DNA of 41,090 nt from contig DWYB01000050.1 in assembly GCA_019118885.1 (NCBI GenBank), positions 1 through 41,090 on the forward strand, written 5' to 3'. Shown here piece after piece: positions 29,891 through 38,270 of the stretch; within the stretch, counting starts at the first letter, position 1; every line of letters starts with the position of its first letter. The position numbers and the translations under genes are program-made. The DNA comes from Candidatus Mediterraneibacter surreyensis (GTDB taxonomy: Bacteria > Bacillota > Clostridia > Lachnospirales > Lachnospiraceae). Below the pieces are notes generated by a model. That model ran no database searches. It was not told the DNA's origin and saw only the letters and a program-made list of their open reading frames with translations.

Positions 29891-31750
29891 CTATATAATT
29901 AAATTTGCATCACATCGATATAACCTTAATACACCAATGGAATTATTGTTTCCACTGTCAAAAAACTCCACATTGGCCTGATTTTTCCTGAGTTCCTGCA
30001 AATATGTAAAAAATCTGGTAGCCTGTCCGTCTGAATCTTTCTGGCTTACAATAAACATCTCCTGAAGCATCGTCGGCACAGTGAGTGTTTTCAGCCGGAT
30101 TTTATCACCAAGCTCATTCAGCAATTCGTTTCTGAGCGTCTCCTGGATCACAGCGGAATCCGCGCCCATCCTGGCTGTTATCTCATCCATAAGCGAAGCC
30201 TCAAAGATCGAATCGCTCGATAAAATCTCAATCACAGTTTCTTTTATAAAACAGATAAGACTTTCGCTAGTTCCTTCCATATTCATCAATTTTCCCCTGA
30301 GACGCTCCGCATTCTGGCCATTCAGATAATTTTCTGCTGTTTTATCATAATAATCACGTATACTCTCCTCATCGGGATCAACAAAATAGCCTTCCTGAAA
30401 CTCGTGTTCTATCTCTTGCAGCTGACGGATATAATCTCTTGCCGAAATTTTCAGGCGTCTCATTTCCTCTCTGAACTGCGGCAGAACAAGAGAAATGAAA
30501 TCCGCCTCTGCCCGTTCCAGCATATACTGATATGCCGGCGTATTATCTGAAGGATATGATTTTCTTATCTGTTCTGCTGCCTGATCAATCACAGCATCTG
30601 TAATCTTCAGCGCCTCACCTGCTTTTATTCTTCGGGAAAGATAAGACTGGAATTCCTTTCTGAAACTTACTGCTGCATTTTCTATTTTGGGAATGAACTC
30701 CTGTTGGTAGAACGCGTCTGCGCACCCCAGCGTCTCCTGTTGTAATACCACGTATGGTCTTGAACAAAGCGACTCTGTAGATTTTGAAGCTCTCGGCATA
30801 TATTCCAACGCCTCTTTACCTGGAAGTACCGGGCCAATCTCCCGTTTATAAAAATCAGAAATCACCCCCGCTGTCCCTCCAGACACCTCCAGTCTGCTGC
30901 ACAATTCATCCAGAGGAAGCCCTTCGCCTTCATTCAGACAAAACCCGATCCACTTCATCACTCTGTTTACAAGGATTTCACATATCTTTCTGTTGGGCCG
31001 TCCCACTCTGGAATAAGCCGCCGTCAGGTAATACGGATCACTTTCTGTCGGAAACAATAAAGCTACAGGTGTTTTGTAATTCGCACCACAGCTGTCTGCA
31101 AGCAATATGATCGTCCCGGCAAGATCATAGTTTTCTCTTTTTCTCTCACCGGCAAGCAAAATGCCATTGTACATACGATTGCTAAGCAGAACAGCTGAGC
31201 GGTATGGCATCTGCTTCTGATTCATTTGTTCTCTCAGATACTGCTGGATTTCCCTGCTCATTTTTCGTCCGGATGCTGATTCATCCAGAAACGTCATACT
31301 CATTGTCAGGCAGTAGGGCTGCCCTGTGTATTGGCAGATCTTCTCCACGCTCTCATAAGATTTTACGAATGCTTCCACACATTCGTAATCTGTCGTATCA
31401 AAAACCATAACTAACAGGAAATCGTTCATGTTACGAAAACTGTCTTCCTGTGCATAAAGCTTATCCGCTGCCTCCTGAAATTTCTCCACAGAAATCTCCT
31501 TCGGGCTTTCTTCAGAAAAACTGTAAAAAATCCCATCTTCCACCATCAGTTGGGCCACAGAATCCGCTCTTCGGCGCCAGACCTGCCGCAAGGTATCTGT
31601 AATATCTTTTCTGGCCCGGCTGGCCTGGCTTCCCATATACAGGATCATCAACGGCACATTGGGCACGTTTGCTGCAATCCCGTTTTTCTGCATCTGGCGG
31701 CTCTCCAGTTCCTCTGTCAGTCCAGAAAGCAATTCATCCATCTGTCCCAT
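29891..31750 (-). CDS. Unknown 619-aa protein accompanying the tubulin-like pair
   Basis: No family is recognised. The N-terminal third looks like an alternating beta/alpha fold (VPLMILYMGSQA; FLLVMVFDTTDYECVEAFVKSY; LAGTIILLADSCG; TPVALLFPT), possibly Rossmann-like. The C-terminal half is strongly helical and charged (FRKEFQSYLSRRIKAGEALKI; EEMRRLKISARDYIRQLQEIEHEF), suited to coiled-coil or filament contact. It follows the intact tubulin-like gene by 25 bp, suggesting it binds that polymer. ATG 31750 is preferred over 31756 because AAGGAG directly abuts the earlier ATG but lies six bases from the later one. Confidence 0.8.
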   Translation of the reverse strand: MGQMDELLSGLTEELESRQMQKNGIAANVPNVPLMILYMGSQASRARKDITDTLRQVWRRRADSVAQLMVEDGIFYSFSEESPKEISVEKFQEAADKLYAQEDSFRNMNDFLLVMVFDTTDYECVEAFVKSYESVEKICQYTGQPYCLTMSMTFLDESASGRKMSREIQQYLREQMNQKQMPYRSAVLLSNRMYNGILLAGERKRENYDLAGTIILLADSCGANYKTPVALLFPTESDPYYLTAAYSRVGRPNRKICEILVNRVMKWIGFCLNEGEGLPLDELCSRLEVSGGTAGVISDFYKREIGPVLPGKEALEYMPRASKSTESLCSRPYVVLQQETLGCADAFYQQEFIPKIENAAVSFRKEFQSYLSRRIKAGEALKITDAVIDQAAEQIRKSYPSDNTPAYQYMLERAEADFISLVLPQFREEMRRLKISARDYIRQLQEIEHEFQEGYFVDPDEESIRDYYDKTAENYLNGQNAERLRGKLMNMEGTSESLICFIKETVIEILSSDSIFEASLMDEITARMGADSAVIQETLRNELLNELGDKIRLKTLTVPTMLQEMFIVSQKDSDGQATRFFTYLQELRKNQANVEFFDSGNNNSIGVLRLYRCDANLII

Positions 31751-31775
31751 TTGCATCTCCTTAATTGCTCTGCGT

Positions 31776-34700
31776 TTATTCTCCGTAAAGCATACCGAAT
31801 GTCTTCAGGCTTGCCATAAAATCCCTGATAAACGCTGTCAGTTCTTCCTCATTCTCCGGCATCTGCTGCCTGCAGCTGCTCTGCATCATCTGTATATACT
31901 CTGGGACAAACATTTCCTTCAGGCCGGTGAGTGCAGACTGAATCTCTGACGCAGCCTCATCTTTCCGTGCATTGCTTACTCTGACAGCCGCTTCCCTGTC
32001 CGCATCCGGCAATTCGAAAAACGTATGAAAACCCTGATATATCGGCGCAAAACTGCCGTAAGGCCTTGACGAAGGAATACTCAGTATGATCTCATTTTTA
32101 AGCCCGAACTCATCTTCCTGCTGATAAACAATCTTCGCTCTTCCCTGGAAAGTAATAATGCCTGTCATCAATGCATCAAAATACTGCTGACGCACTTCTC
32201 TATAGCGCGCCTCATTATTTGCCTGTTCCTGTTTCCGAATCTGAAGCCTTTCTGCCTCCTCTTCCAGTTCTTGCTTCAGCTTTTTAAGTTTTTCTTTCTT
32301 TTCAAGCTCTGATGCAAGAATCTTCATATTCTCCGCAGATGCAAGCACATGATCCTTTCGCACGGTTTCTTCATGTTCAGGCATTCCATCATTTGGAACG
32401 GCGAGGATTCTTTCCGGCTTCATATTGGCATAAGTAACGCCTATCCGCTTTATAAGTTCTGCAATTGCTTTTTCATCACTTTTTTCCAATGCCGTTTCTG
32501 CGTCTGTGAACACCTCATCTGCAGACGGCATCACAATGATCTGATACTCCTGCTCTGCTTCCGGATTCTGACGGATTATCCCCTGTTCAATTGCTTTATT
32601 ATAGATATCTTCCAGTTTTCTCTGATCTTCTGTTTTATTAGATATTTTACTGAACGGGATAAGATCCGGCAGCTTTCTCCAGTCCCTGGGATCCCTTCCG
32701 GTATGTTCGTATATCTGTTTCCCGGAGTTTTTATCTTTTTTATAATTTTCAAAATAACTCGCAATCCCGTTATAGGCGTACATTGGCACACCACATGTAC
32801 ACCGGAGCAGGAAGATTCGATCAGCCAGTTTGCTTTTAATCTGCCAAAGTTCAGGGCTTACCCGCACCATCTTCTGAGCTGCCGCACTGATTGCCGCCGC
32901 GTTATCCGGCACACAACAGTATCCCAGCGGAGATGCAGTCCCTATCTGATAGGTCGGCTCCTTCCAAAACAACGGCGTTGCCTTAGCATCCAGCGGTTTT
33001 AATATTTCATTATAGACTTTATCCGTCAGTTCTCCTGCATTTGCAGTATTGAAACGGATCTCCAGATATTCCGTCAGGGTCTTCTCCGTATAGCCGTTAA
33101 ATTTACGGACCAGATACGTCGATACACTTTTCGCGATCTTTTTCTCATCCCCACTCTTCCATACATCATTGTTTCTGAAAAAGAAAGAATGGAACGCGCT
33201 CATCTCCTGATCCAGTTTCATACTCTCCACAGTCTTATCAAGAGACTCCTTCATATCCTCAATCGTCATCAACGGAATAATAAATGGATCTGCTACTGCC
33301 TCACTTGAGCTTCTGTTGGTCAGAGTCTGGTAATTCTCATGGAACGTCTCTGTCAAATTCCGGGTTACGCGGGCGTATACACCAAAACACTCCTCCGCAA
33401 GTTTCTCAAACTGCGGAATCATTGTAAGAAGCATAGTCTCCATCTTTTCCAGCATTTTGATCCTGCTGCCGTCCGAGAAATATCTCTGCACCCGTACCAT
33501 AAACTCGCCAAACAGTTTTTTTCTGCTCTGTCCTAATCTCGGATGCAGGAATTTACTTCTTGCCTGTTTCACCTCTTCACAGCGAAGATCCATATTTTTC
33601 ACATAGTTTCCATGTTCTTCTTTTGTCTGGTCTAAAACACCGCGGAGCAAAGCCACCAGATTTTTGCGGGCGCTTCCGTTCAGCGCAGTCGCCGCGTAGA
33701 CCGGACCGCAGGACGGATTACTAACCAGCGCTGAAAGCGCATGATATACTTTGCAGACCTTTGACACACTTGTCGAGTCTCCACTGATCTCCTCCCATGT
33801 CCAGGACTTTGTAAGCGCCTGCACATTGGTTTCTATGATGTTGACCATATCCTCCTGCATTTTCTCATACGGCCGCATGATCGTTTCCGGCAGGATAAAT
33901 TGTCCCTGCATCCCAAGATCTTCCTCTGACATAGTCCTGAATAAACTGTGATCCAACTGGATTAATGGGAGCTGACAGCTGGTCTTCTCAAGAACGCTCT
34001 TCTGAAGCTGCTGATATGTGAGGCCATTATCCTGCGCAATCGCGGCAATATCACCATCTGTCGGAAGTTTACCGCCGATCTTTGCCATTTCCTCAAACAA
34101 CTTGCTGGACAGGTAGGTTGTGATCTCCCGCATAGGTACGACAGCGTTTGATGCACCAAGAAGGCAGTATGTATAATTTGCACCATGATCCTTATTAACC
34201 ATTCCCATTGCCTTAAAATAATTGGAAATATGCGAATTCATTGTGATACTGTTTTTCACCACAAACTGCATGATAAAATCACTGACTACATTCATGGCAT
34301 AATCATATCCCTGTTCCAATGCAGCGCCGGATGTTGTGGCCGCTGATATGAGATGACAGATCTTGACCGGCGGGTCTATAACGTTCTGAATCCGGAATCC
34401 CATATATTGCTGATCCCAGCTTCCGCCATTATTCTCAAAATTCATGCAGTAATCCAGCTCTTTCATTGCTGCAAAACCGTTTGCCTTGATATATTCCGAT
34501 ATTGCAGGATTCGCGCTGATCGTTGGCTTACTTAAATTCACGTCTGGAAGAAAGAAATAGCCGAAAGTGAGAGCATGTCCCCATTCCGCCGAATTTTTTA
34601 AAGCCTGCTGTACAAGATAGCATACATCGAGGAATGTGCCGGATCCCGTTCCACCTCCCATACCGGTGAAAATATGGATATTTACATCGCTTCCGCCTAG

Positions 34701-35228
34701 CAGTCCCATTTTCGCCTCGCGGATCAGCTGCTCGATCTTTGCCACAAAAGCTGCCGACTTCTGGATCAGCAGCAAACGTCCGATCTGACGCACACCGCCC
34801 GCTCCGGCGTCTGCAGACAAAATCTTCAAACCAGTTTCTCCTGTTTCCCGGTTGGCAGTCTTCAGCCATTTGAATTCCGGATGAGTTGCCAGCGATTCCG
34901 TATCTGCAATAAGCGCGCTGATCGCCGCAGTGGAAATATCAAAAAATTCTGTCGTCTCGTCAAGTGAATGGATCTTTCCGTCTGCTGCCAGTGAATTTTT
35001 ATCCGTATCAACTGCAAGGAATTTAATATGGCTGTATACAGGGATATCCGCATCCGGATCATCCGGCTGCAGACGTGCATACACCTGCCGCTTCAGGTTG
35101 CGCAGACAGTCTACTCCCGTCCCGCCAAGTCCGATAACGATTGTAGCGCAGGACGCCTGTTCATCCATCTGACGCTCACCGATCACGCCTCCTCCTGTAC
35201 TCAGTAACAAATCTCGATAGGTACTCAT
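31776..35228 (-). CDS. Tubulin/FtsZ-superfamily protein with intact nucleotide loops and C-terminal coiled coil
   Basis: A 1150-residue tubulin-like protein. T1-type loop IGLGGTGVDC (about residues 32-41), T3-like AGAGGVRQIGR (about 141-151) and the tubulin signature GGGTGSG (191-197) are all present, so GTP binding and polymerisation are plausible. A long helical middle (about 400-900) has no family I can name. Residues about 960-1020 are a heptad-rich coiled coil (EKLKKLKQELEEEAERL), and a further ~130 residues follow. Large bacterial tubulin-like proteins of this kind have been proposed to act in membrane remodelling. It follows the degenerate paralog by 15 bp with a strong AGGAGG start. 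Confidence 0.88.
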   Translation of the reverse strand: MSTYRDLLLSTGGGVIGERQMDEQASCATIVIGLGGTGVDCLRNLKRQVYARLQPDDPDADIPVYSHIKFLAVDTDKNSLAADGKIHSLDETTEFFDISTAAISALIADTESLATHPEFKWLKTANRETGETGLKILSADAGAGGVRQIGRLLLIQKSAAFVAKIEQLIREAKMGLLGGSDVNIHIFTGMGGGTGSGTFLDVCYLVQQALKNSAEWGHALTFGYFFLPDVNLSKPTISANPAISEYIKANGFAAMKELDYCMNFENNGGSWDQQYMGFRIQNVIDPPVKICHLISAATTSGAALEQGYDYAMNVVSDFIMQFVVKNSITMNSHISNYFKAMGMVNKDHGANYTYCLLGASNAVVPMREITTYLSSKLFEEMAKIGGKLPTDGDIAAIAQDNGLTYQQLQKSVLEKTSCQLPLIQLDHSLFRTMSEEDLGMQGQFILPETIMRPYEKMQEDMVNIIETNVQALTKSWTWEEISGDSTSVSKVCKVYHALSALVSNPSCGPVYAATALNGSARKNLVALLRGVLDQTKEEHGNYVKNMDLRCEEVKQARSKFLHPRLGQSRKKLFGEFMVRVQRYFSDGSRIKMLEKMETMLLTMIPQFEKLAEECFGVYARVTRNLTETFHENYQTLTNRSSSEAVADPFIIPLMTIEDMKESLDKTVESMKLDQEMSAFHSFFFRNNDVWKSGDEKKIAKSVSTYLVRKFNGYTEKTLTEYLEIRFNTANAGELTDKVYNEILKPLDAKATPLFWKEPTYQIGTASPLGYCCVPDNAAAISAAAQKMVRVSPELWQIKSKLADRIFLLRCTCGVPMYAYNGIASYFENYKKDKNSGKQIYEHTGRDPRDWRKLPDLIPFSKISNKTEDQRKLEDIYNKAIEQGIIRQNPEAEQEYQIIVMPSADEVFTDAETALEKSDEKAIAELIKRIGVTYANMKPERILAVPNDGMPEHEETVRKDHVLASAENMKILASELEKKEKLKKLKQELEEEAERLQIRKQEQANNEARYREVRQQYFDALMTGIITFQGRAKIVYQQEDEFGLKNEIILSIPSSRPYGSFAPIYQGFHTFFELPDADREAAVRVSNARKDEAASEIQSALTGLKEMFVPEYIQMMQSSCRQQMPENEEELTAFIRDFMASLKTFGMLYGE

Positions 35229-35243
35229 GTTTCTGCTCCTCCT

Positions 35244-38200
35244 TTAGATATGATTTTTCCTGTAATTTCTTATATAATCTTTTATCCCTTGTCTTAACAA
35301 TTCAGGATTTCCACTTGTCTCCAATTCCTTTCTTATAATCTGAATATATGCCGGTGAAGCCATTACATAATCCTTACTGACAACTTCTTTATATCCCCAG
35401 CTACCATCATTAGGAATAATATATATCTTATCTGAATCGGGATTTTCAGATAGTTCTTCTACCTTTCTTAATATTTCTTCCAGCTTCTCCAGATTTTTTT
35501 CCTTCACTGCTCGCTTTGCCGCAGACACCAGCTCGTCTATCGGCGGTTTTACAACAATCTGATATTCAAATTCGTTCTCCGGATCCTGGCGGATTATCCC
35601 CTGTTTTACAGCTTCTTCATACAAAAATTCAAGTTCTTTTTCTCTGCCTGTTTTCTCCTGTATCATGCTAAACGGAACCAGATCCGGCAGTTTTCTCCAG
35701 TCTCTTGGATCTTCTTTTGTACACTCATATAAATGTTTGCCGACACTCTTATCTTTCCTGTATATTTCCAGATATTCTCTAGTTCCAGCATAAGCATACA
35801 TTGGAATACCCATAGTACATCTCACAACAGAAATACGGTCAGCTATTTTACTTGTAACAATCAGAAGTTCCGGACTTACCTGCTCCAATTTCTTAGTTGC
35901 AGCACTGATTACCGCCGCATTATCCGGCACATAGCAGTATCCATGTGGGGAAGCATTCTCTATCTGATAGGTCGGTTCCTTCCAGAACAGCAGCGTTGCC
36001 TTAGCATCCAGCGGTTTTAATATTTCATTATAGACTTTATCTGTCAGTTCTCCCGCATTTGCAGTATTAAAACGAATCTCCAGATAATCCGTCAGGGTCT
36101 TCTGCGTATAGCCGTCAAATTTACGGACCAGATACGTCGATACACTTTTCGCGATCTTTTTCTCATCCCCGCTGTTCCATATACCATTGTTTCTGAAAAA
36201 GAAAGAATGGAACGCGCTTTTCTCCTGATCCAATTTCATATTCGTCACAGTCTTATCGAGGGGCTCCTTCATATCCTCAACTGTCACAATTGGGATAACA
36301 AATGGATCGACATCTATCCTGCTTGAAGTTTTGCCAGTCAGCATCTGATAATTTTCATGAAATGTCTCTGTTAAATCCTGTGTCGTCCAGGCATATACAT
36401 TAAAGCAATCCGCTGCAAGCTGCTCAAACTGCGGGATCATCCTCAGCAGCATCCCTTCCATCTTCTCCAGCATTTTAATCCTACTGTCGTCCGAGAAATA
36501 TCTCTGCACCCGTACCATAAACTCGCCAAACAGTTTTTTTCTGCTCTGTAAAGGCCTGGGATGTAAGAATCTGGTTCTTGCCTGCTTCACCTCTTCACAG
36601 CGATTATCCATATTTTTCGCATAATTACCATGCTCTTCTTTCGCCTGATCTAAAACACCGCGGAGCAGAGCCACCAGATTCTTACAGGCGCTTCCATTCA
36701 GCGCGGTCGCTGCATAGGCCGGCCCGCATGACGGATTACTGACCAGCGCTGAAAGCGCATGATAGACTCTGCAGACTTTTGATTCACTTGTCGCATCTTT
36801 TCCTACTGCATCCCATGTCCAGGGCTTTGTAAGAGCCTGCGCATTTGCTTCTATCCTATTGACCATGTCCTCCTGCATTTTTTCATACGGCCGCACGATC
36901 ATTTCTGGCAGGATAAGCGCCCCCTTCATATCCAAATCCTCTTCGGACATATTCCTGAATAATCTATAATCCAACAAGATCAATGGCAGCTGGCAACTGG
37001 TTCTTTCAAGAACGCTCTTCTGAAGCTGCTGATAAGTCAGCCCGTTGTCTTGTGCAATCACAGAAATATCATCATCTGTTGGAAGTTCTTTTCCAATCTT
37101 TGCCATCTCTTCAAACAACTTACTGGACAGGTATGTTGTAATCTCCCGCATGGGTACGACAGCATTTGACGCACCAAGAAGCCAGTATGTATAATTTGCT
37201 CCGTGTTTTTTATCTATCTGTGACATGGCTTGCATCACGATAACCGCACACCTTCTCAGCGAGATTCGGTTCTTTATTACAGACTGCATGATAAAATCGC
37301 TGACTACATTCATAGCATAATCATAGCCATTTTCAATGGTACTGCCGTACGCTGTTTCAGCCGATATAAGATGGCACACTTTAACTGGCGGTTCTATGAT
37401 ATTCTGAATCCGAAATCCCATATACTGCTGATCCCAGCTTCCGCCATTATTCTCAAAATTCATGCAGTAATCCAGTTCTTTCATTGCCGCAAAACCATTC
37501 GCTTTGATATATTCTGATATCACAGGATTCGCACTGATTGCCGGTTTACTCAAATTCACATCCGGAAGGAAGAAATATCCCAATGTAAGAGCCTTCCCCC
37601 ACTCTCCAATATTTTTCAATGCCTGCTGTACAAGATAGCACACATCAAGAAAAGCACCTGAACCAGTTGCCCCACACATTCCAGTAAAAATGTGGATATT
37701 AATATCACTGTCTTCTGGGAGCCCCTCCTTTGCTTCAGTAATCAGTTGTTCAATCTTTTTCAAAAAAGCGGCTGATTTCATTATCAACAACAGGCGTCCA
37801 ATCTGCCTAATTCCATAGGTGCTAAAGATATTATAATCTGCTGTGAGGATCTTTAACCCTGGTTCACCATTTCCCCTATTTGCACTCTTCAGCCACTTAA
37901 ATTCCGGATGAGTTGCCAGTGATTCTGTATCTGCAATAAGCGGACCTATCGCCGCAGTGGAGATATCAAAAAATTCTGTTGTCTCATCAAGTGAATGAAT
38001 CTTCCCGTCTGCTGCCAGTGAATTTTTATCCGTATCAACTGCAAGGAATTTGATATGGCTGTATACAGGGATATCCGCATCCGGATCATCCGGCTGCAGG
38101 CGTGCGTACACTTGCCGCTTCAGGTTGCGCAGACAGTCTACTCCCGTCCCGCCAAGTCCGATAGCGATCGTGGCGCAGGCCGCCTGTTCATCCATCTGAC

Positions 38201-38255
38201 GCTCACTGATCACGCCTCCTCCTGTGCTCAATAATAAATCTCGATAGGTACTCAT
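35244..38255 (-). CDS. Tubulin-like paralog with degenerate nucleotide loops (pseudo-tubulin)
   Basis: A paralog of about 1003 residues, nearly identical to the downstream copy over long stretches. The first ~130 residues differ at few sites, so the T1 loop IGLGGTG is kept. The T3 loop, AGAGGVRQIGR in the other copy, reads YNIFSTYGIRQIGR here, and the tubulin signature GGGTGSG reads CGATGSG (194-200). The C-terminal coiled coil and final domain (about 150 residues) are missing; it ends DYIRNYRKNHI. GTP turnover is doubtful, so it may cap, nucleate or pair with the active copy. Start 38255 (MSTYRDL) is chosen by homology and a GGAG nine bases upstream; an ATG 15 bases earlier overlaps the vWA stop. 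Confidence 0.88.
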   Translation of the reverse strand: MSTYRDLLLSTGGGVISERQMDEQAACATIAIGLGGTGVDCLRNLKRQVYARLQPDDPDADIPVYSHIKFLAVDTDKNSLAADGKIHSLDETTEFFDISTAAIGPLIADTESLATHPEFKWLKSANRGNGEPGLKILTADYNIFSTYGIRQIGRLLLIMKSAAFLKKIEQLITEAKEGLPEDSDINIHIFTGMCGATGSGAFLDVCYLVQQALKNIGEWGKALTLGYFFLPDVNLSKPAISANPVISEYIKANGFAAMKELDYCMNFENNGGSWDQQYMGFRIQNIIEPPVKVCHLISAETAYGSTIENGYDYAMNVVSDFIMQSVIKNRISLRRCAVIVMQAMSQIDKKHGANYTYWLLGASNAVVPMREITTYLSSKLFEEMAKIGKELPTDDDISVIAQDNGLTYQQLQKSVLERTSCQLPLILLDYRLFRNMSEEDLDMKGALILPEMIVRPYEKMQEDMVNRIEANAQALTKPWTWDAVGKDATSESKVCRVYHALSALVSNPSCGPAYAATALNGSACKNLVALLRGVLDQAKEEHGNYAKNMDNRCEEVKQARTRFLHPRPLQSRKKLFGEFMVRVQRYFSDDSRIKMLEKMEGMLLRMIPQFEQLAADCFNVYAWTTQDLTETFHENYQMLTGKTSSRIDVDPFVIPIVTVEDMKEPLDKTVTNMKLDQEKSAFHSFFFRNNGIWNSGDEKKIAKSVSTYLVRKFDGYTQKTLTDYLEIRFNTANAGELTDKVYNEILKPLDAKATLLFWKEPTYQIENASPHGYCYVPDNAAVISAATKKLEQVSPELLIVTSKIADRISVVRCTMGIPMYAYAGTREYLEIYRKDKSVGKHLYECTKEDPRDWRKLPDLVPFSMIQEKTGREKELEFLYEEAVKQGIIRQDPENEFEYQIVVKPPIDELVSAAKRAVKEKNLEKLEEILRKVEELSENPDSDKIYIIPNDGSWGYKEVVSKDYVMASPAYIQIIRKELETSGNPELLRQGIKDYIRNYRKNHI

Positions 38256-38270
38256 TCCTGCTTTCTCCAT

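Larger units (their letters stand above)
31776..38255. repeat. Tandem ~3-kb duplication containing the two tubulin-like genes
   Basis: Long DNA blocks match between the copies, for example 33001-33130 with 36013-36142 and 34980-35228 with 37999-38255. Divergence is concentrated in the region encoding the nucleotide loops (about 34640-34840 against 37660-37870) and in the 3' quarter. Differences confined to functional loops over an otherwise conserved frame point to selection, possibly with gene conversion homogenising the ends. Confidence 0.85.

Noticed and set aside
31776-38255. Reading the two tubulin-like genes as one gene broken by a frameshift
   Set aside because: Each copy has its own start, ribosome site and stop and repeats the same N-terminal sequence, so it is a tandem duplication.
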